From NCBI GenBank assembly GCA_030605795.1, contig JAUWHR010000014.1, forward strand, positions 1 to 64,000: 64,000 nt of DNA, given 5' to 3'. This DNA is from Anaerolineae bacterium (GTDB lineage: Bacteria; Chloroflexota; Anaerolineae; Anaerolineales; E44-bin32). The position numbers and the translations under genes are program-made. This document shows, piece after piece, positions 59,566 through 64,000 of the stretch; within the stretch, counting starts at the first letter, position 1, and the number at the start of each line of letters is the position of its first letter. The notes under the pieces were generated by a model, which was given only the letters and a program-made list of their open reading frames with translations, was not told the DNA's origin and did no database searches.

Positions 59566-60609
59566 TCAATCACTACTCAAAGCTTGACGAAAAGACTCAA
59601 CTGTATATTCAACCGCTTGGTCGTCGATCCAGTAATGCACGACAAGCCGCATGCGATTAGTCCCGATTGAACTGACCTTAATCCCTTTATGCGCCAGCGC
59701 ATCCACAAGCATGGGAGCATTGAGGGGAGCCTGTGGCGTAAGTTGGATATAGACCATATTGGTCGGTGGTATCGCGGTCTCCAGAGACAGTGCCCGGATC
59801 TCTCGCAAGCCATCCGCTAGCAACCTGGCGCGGGCGTGATCATCAGCTAAGCGATCGACCATACTCTCCAGCGCTACAATCCCCGCCGCAGCCAAGACGC
59901 CCGCTTGACGCATACCGCCACCCAATTGCTTGCGCATGCGGCGCGCACGCTGGATAAATTCCTCGTCACCGCATAACATCGATCCCACTGGGGCGCAGAG
60001 TGCTTTGGAAAAGCAGATCATCACCGAATCCGCCGGAGCGACCAGCTCAGCAGTTGACACCCCAAGCGCTACAGCAGCGTTAAAAATGCGTGCCCCGTCG
60101 ATGTGCAGTCTCAGCGAATTGCGCTGCGCCAGCTCGCCAACCTGCCGGGTGTATGCAACGGTTAGTGGAATACCGCCACAGCGGTTATGGGTGTTTTCCA
60201 GGCATATCAAACGGCTGATGGGAAAATGAGGATTGTCCGGGCGGATTGCAGCGGCTATATCCTCTAGCGCGAGCGTGCCATCGGTTTGGTTCGGAACGGT
60301 ATGGGGATGAACACCACCCAACGCCGCCATACCGCCGGCTTCGTAGAGAAAGGTATGCGAGAGATCTCCGAGGATCACTTCGTCCCCTCGCCCACAATGC
60401 GCCAGCACAGCCGCCAGGTTGCCCATCGTTCCAGAAGGAACGAACAAACCGGCTTGCTTGCCGAGATGCTCGGCGACTAAAGCTTCAAGACGGTTGACGG
60501 TTGGGTCCTCACCATAGACATCATCACCAAGTTCAGCGTTGGCCATCGCCTGGCGCATCTCCGGTGTAGGCAGGGTGATAGTGTCGGAGCGTAGATCAAT
60601 CCAATCCAT
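59566..60609 (-). CDS. ltaE: low-specificity L-threonine aldolase
   Basis: DLRSDTITLPTPEMRQAMANAELGDDVYGEDPTVNRLE; LHIDGARIFNAAVALG; SKALCAPVGSMLCG. Confidence 0.93.
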   Translation of the reverse strand: MDWIDLRSDTITLPTPEMRQAMANAELGDDVYGEDPTVNRLEALVAEHLGKQAGLFVPSGTMGNLAAVLAHCGRGDEVILGDLSHTFLYEAGGMAALGGVHPHTVPNQTDGTLALEDIAAAIRPDNPHFPISRLICLENTHNRCGGIPLTVAYTRQVGELAQRNSLRLHIDGARIFNAAVALGVSTAELVAPADSVMICFSKALCAPVGSMLCGDEEFIQRARRMRKQLGGGMRQAGVLAAAGIVALESMVDRLADDHARARLLADGLREIRALSLETAIPPTNMVYIQLTPQAPLNAPMLVDALAHKGIKVSSIGTNRMRLVVHYWIDDQAVEYTVESFRQALSSD

Positions 60610-60621
60610 CGAAACCCTCGC

Positions 60622-61542
60622 TTAACGTCTGCGTAAATCGTCCAAGACCGCTTCCAGCTCAGATGGTAATGAAGTTTCAAAGCTGCTAGAGGTCGCTTCT
60701 CCGGGCAGCCTGACAGTAAGACTAGCAGCGTGAAGGAACTGCCGCTCAATCGGCAACGTCGGACGCCTCCGCCCATACTCCCGATCCCCCACCACCGGGC
60801 AATTAATAAAAGCCAGATGGACGCGAATCTGATGGGTACGCCCGGTCTTGGGATGCACCTCAAGCAAGCTGTGTTCACTGAACGACTCTATTGTATGGTA
60901 GATCGTAATTGCCTCACGCCCCTTTTCTACATTTACAACTGCCATCCGCTTGCGATGTCGTGGGTCGCGCCCAATGGGAGCTTCAATGCGCCCGGAAGGG
61001 GTTGGCGGCCGTCCATCCACTAACGCCAAATAAACCTTCTCCACTGAGCGGTCCTTAAATTGCCGCTGGAGCTGCTGATGAGCGGCGTCGTTCTTGGCCA
61101 GCAAGATCAAACCGGAGGTGTCTTTATCCAGGCGATGGACGACGCCAGGTCGGACCTCTCCCCCAACGCCCTCCATGTCCGGTGAATGCCCCAGCGCGGC
61201 GTGGACCAAGGTGCCAGTATAATGTCCAACCGAGGGGTGAACGACCATCCCCGCTGGTTTGTTTACTAGCAAGAGATCATCGTTCTCAAAAATGATGTCT
61301 AGTGGAATTTGCTCCGCTTGCAGCTTAGGCAGTGTTGGAGCAGGGATTATGACCTCCACCACCTCCCCACCATCGAGACGCAACCCGGGTTTAGTGATAA
61401 CTACACCATCGATTTTCACCAAACCCGAGCGGATAAGTTGCTGCAGGCGGGTGCGGGATAGATCGGGGACATGCACCACCAGGGCTAGATCAAGCCTACC
61501 CCCTGGTAGCGGAACCTCAAATCGAACCTGTCGTTCGCTCAC
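60622..61542 (-). CDS. rluD: pseudouridine synthase, RluD family
   Basis: S4 domain; VNKPAGMVVHPSVGHYTGTLVHAAL; GVVHRLDKDTSGLILLAKND; PKTGRTHQIRVHL. Confidence 0.92.
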   Translation of the reverse strand: MSERQVRFEVPLPGGRLDLALVVHVPDLSRTRLQQLIRSGLVKIDGVVITKPGLRLDGGEVVEVIIPAPTLPKLQAEQIPLDIIFENDDLLLVNKPAGMVVHPSVGHYTGTLVHAALGHSPDMEGVGGEVRPGVVHRLDKDTSGLILLAKNDAAHQQLQRQFKDRSVEKVYLALVDGRPPTPSGRIEAPIGRDPRHRKRMAVVNVEKGREAITIYHTIESFSEHSLLEVHPKTGRTHQIRVHLAFINCPVVGDREYGRRRPTLPIERQFLHAASLTVRLPGEATSSSFETSLPSELEAVLDDLRRR

Positions 61543-62144
61543 TCAACCAGGCGCTCTCCTTCCGATGCGCCTTCTCCTGCATCACTCTGCATGGATGTGT
61601 GCTCTTTAACTTCCTCAAACCGACCACGCCTTTCCTCGACCCACATCGCGGCTATGAGGATAGCGACGCCAATCGAGATGCATGCATCAGCCACATTGAA
61701 GACCGGAAAAGATCCCACAGAGATGAAATCGGTTACTGTGCCATGGATTAGTCGATCAATCAAATTCCCCACCGCCCCGCCTAATTGCATCGCTAATGCG
61801 GATCGCAACGCCACTTGCGCAGCGGGCACCCGTGGAAAGTAGTACAGGATTGCCAGGGAGACCAAGATCGCAATAACCGTTATAACCAGACCTCCTGATT
61901 TGAACAATCCGAAAGCCGCTCCGGTGTTGGTCCAATGAATAATTCTCGCGTAGGGCATCAGCCAATTAAAAGGCGACCAAGAGGCCCCCTGCTCTAGATT
62001 AAACCGCACCAGATATTTGGTCCACTGATCCAGTGCGATCACTATTCCTGCGATGCCAAGCAAGGTGAAGTAATCACGTACTTTAGACAAAATTGCCTCC
62101 ATGAGACCAATATTCATCAGCGAGGTAGGATTGTACCTTATCAT
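61539..62144 (-). CDS. lspA: lipoprotein signal peptidase (SPase II)
   Basis: IVIALDQWTKYLVR; GGAVGNLIDRLIHGTVTDFI; FPVFNVADACISIGVAILI; true start may be about 62102. Confidence 0.93.
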   Translation of the reverse strand: MIRYNPTSLMNIGLMEAILSKVRDYFTLLGIAGIVIALDQWTKYLVRFNLEQGASWSPFNWLMPYARIIHWTNTGAAFGLFKSGGLVITVIAILVSLAILYYFPRVPAAQVALRSALAMQLGGAVGNLIDRLIHGTVTDFISVGSFPVFNVADACISIGVAILIAAMWVEERRGRFEEVKEHTSMQSDAGEGASEGERLVE

Positions 62145-62190
62145 TTCATTCTTGCGAAACGTAATCCGTTGGACTGATCCACAAATGAGT

Positions 62191-62306
62191 GCACTGAAAA
62201 ACTACCCTCGAGGAGTGGGGAGGGGTATATGTGGGGGTGCGGGCGCAGCCCGCACCCCCACATATACCGGTTCCCGTCTCGCGGTTGACCTTTTTTCAGT
62301 GGAGTC
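62191..62306. mobile_element. MITE-like element copy 2 (~116 bp)
   Basis: TIRs CACTGAAAAA (62192-62201)/TTTTTCAGTG (62292-62301); perfect 21-bp hairpin GGTATATGTGGGGGTGCGGGC-GCA-GCCCGCACCCCCACATATACC (62224-62268); flanks ACAAATGAGT/ACAAATGAAT. Confidence 0.8.
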
Positions 62307-62330
62307 ACAAATGAATTTATCGTAATCGCG

Positions 62331-64000
62331 TTAGCACTCGACCAGAACTAACCACACCTCCAACTTCTCTCCATCAAATGTGTGCTTGGCAGAGGCTTGG
62401 CCGGTAGGATGATCGACCTGTTCCAATGCCAGAGCGAGTGTTTCCCCCATGATGTATTCGCGATGCTTCGCAACCGCCGTAATCAGTCGTTCACTGGCGG
62501 TGAATTGGACATTAATCCGGTCATCCACCATTAGATCTGCCGTCTTGCGCAGCTCCTGCACTCGACGGACAAACTCACGCGCTAAGCCTTCATGCTCTAG
62601 TTCAGGTGTCAAATCGGTTGCCAACGCGGCTAAGTAGACTCCTTCAGCTACAGCAGAGAACCCCTCGTGGGCTTCTACCTGGACTTCTACCTCATCAGAT
62701 AGAATCTGGTGGTGCCCACTCTCGATTTGTACCTCGATTGATGAACCACCGGAAAGCAAGTGTGCTGCTGCTTCTTGTGTCTCTGTAGGATCCATGTCGA
62801 GGATCGCTTTACGCAGCGCCGGGAAACGTTCCTTGTACTTCTGGCCCAGTTGTTTCGGTAATGGATGAAGCCGGAAGTCGGCTGCTTCAGAAACGGCGTC
62901 CAGCAGACGGACCTTCTTGACATTAAGCTCATTTCCGATCAGATTGGCGTAGCGATTGACGACCTTCCGCTCATGAGCGGTTCCGACAGCGAAAGCCGCT
63001 TCTGCCAAGGGCTGGCGCAACTTTCGGTTGGCTTTATTGCGCGCCGCGTGTCCCATCGAGACCAGACGCATCACCAGCGCCATATCCTTGGTTAGATCCA
63101 TATCCATTGCCGAGAGGTCAACAGTCGGCCAATCGCAGTGGTGCACACTCTCCGGCGCTTGTGAATCGACGGTGCGAACCAGGTTCTGGTACATGATTTC
63201 AGTCACAAAGGGGACAAAAGGCGCCAGTAAACGGGAGAGCGTCACTAGAACGCGGTGGAGTGTGCTATAGGCGGCATGTTTATCAGCATCGGAAGCCTTA
63301 CTGGCACCAGCCTTGACCCAGAAGCGACGTCGACTGCGCCTCAGATACCAATTGCTTAGATCGTCCAGCAGACGGTTCACCGCGGCGGTCGCCTTGTCGG
63401 GCTCGAAGGTTTCCAACCGGAGGGTGACTTCTTCCACTACTTGATTCAACCGCGAGAGGACCCAACGATCAAGATCGCTGAACGTTACCGGCTTGTTCTC
63501 GTTGGGCACCCAACCATCGATATTAGCGTAGGTCACAAAGAACGAGTAAACGTTCCAAAGCGGAAGCAGAAACTGACGACGGACCTCATCGGCTCGATGG
63601 TAGCCGAAAAGTAGGTCTTTCTCCGGTTTGTGGTTGCAATATAACCAACGCATCACGTCAACACCCATTTTATCAGCTGCCTCATTGAAATCGATCGAAT
63701 TTCCCCAAGACTTGTGCATCGGTCGACCATCCTCAGCCAGCAAGGTCGAATAGGTGAAAACGTGCTTAAACGGCGCTCGCCGCTCAAGTATCGTACTCAT
63801 TGCAAGTAGACTGTAGAACCAATTGCGGAACTGCCCGGGAAAGCTCTCACTGATCATGTCCGCTGGAAACCACTTTCTCCAATATTCCCGATCCGTGTTG
63901 TAGCGCATTGTGCTCATCCCTACGATGCCTGCATCAAGCCAGGGATCGCCCACATCTGGGATGCGGCTCACCCGTCCGCCGCACTGGCTGCATTCGATCT
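62331..64000 (-). CDS. ileS: isoleucyl-tRNA synthetase, C-terminal part (N-terminus beyond window)
   Basis: DPWLDAGIVGMSTMRY, HKSWGNSIDFNEAADKMGVDVMRWLY (HxSWGN variant of KMSKS region); frame continues to the window edge (IECSQCGGRVSRIPDVG). Confidence 0.93.
   Translation of the reverse strand, partial: IECSQCGGRVSRIPDVGDPWLDAGIVGMSTMRYNTDREYWRKWFPADMISESFPGQFRNWFYSLLAMSTILERRAPFKHVFTYSTLLAEDGRPMHKSWGNSIDFNEAADKMGVDVMRWLYCNHKPEKDLLFGYHRADEVRRQFLLPLWNVYSFFVTYANIDGWVPNENKPVTFSDLDRWVLSRLNQVVEEVTLRLETFEPDKATAAVNRLLDDLSNWYLRRSRRRFWVKAGASKASDADKHAAYSTLHRVLVTLSRLLAPFVPFVTEIMYQNLVRTVDSQAPESVHHCDWPTVDLSAMDMDLTKDMALVMRLVSMGHAARNKANRKLRQPLAEAAFAVGTAHERKVVNRYANLIGNELNVKKVRLLDAVSEAADFRLHPLPKQLGQKYKERFPALRKAILDMDPTETQEAAAHLLSGGSSIEVQIESGHHQILSDEVEVQVEAHEGFSAVAEGVYLAALATDLTPELEHEGLAREFVRRVQELRKTADLMVDDRINVQFTASERLITAVAKHREYIMGETLALALEQVDHPTGQASAKHTFDGEKLEVWLVLVEC

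Noticed and set aside
1-64000. CRISPR array, rRNA operon, prophage structural genes or a biosynthetic gene cluster
   Set aside because: Looked for regular repeat-spacer structure, rRNA sequence, phage structural proteins and NRPS/PKS-type proteins; none seen.

Overview
The window looks like a chromosomal segment of a Chloroflexota-like bacterium (lineage inferred from gene content and synteny; not verified). Most of it is ordinary housekeeping DNA: ppdK; a suf Fe-S cluster operon (sufCBD, a small basic protein, sufS, sufU, a Rieske ferredoxin) divergent from sufR and a SufT-like gene; an exonuclease-DinG helicase; efp; tRNA-Leu(UAG); tig-clpP-clpX; rlmN; rpe; rpmB; asp23-fakA-degV-degV-recG-coaD; pyrG; rimM-KH-rpsP; mtnP; archease-rtcB; tyrS; a PP2C/PP2C/Ser-Thr kinase/VWA-FHA signalling cluster; ltaE; rluD; lspA; and a partial ileS. 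An AT-richer accessory island at about 18.6-26.2 kb lies between a HAD-DinB gene and tRNA-Leu. It carries a large metallophosphoesterase-STAND/NACHT-like NTPase (best candidate for an undescribed, possibly anti-phage, system), a DUF4145-like zinc-ribbon protein, two tandem-zinc-ribbon proteins, a tyrosine recombinase and two degraded recombinase C-terminal remnants. Other notable signals are a two-copy ~116-bp MITE-like element with terminal inverted repeats, a 21-bp hairpin and candidate target duplications; a stand-alone Ffh M-domain remnant next to rpsP; nested dispersed repeats at 11.3-11.56 kb; an S16 protein with a long acidic tail; and a PP2C-like protein that appears to lack catalytic motifs. 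The provided ORF track missed rpmB (59 aa), the edge-truncated degV gene and a 29-aa recombinase remnant.
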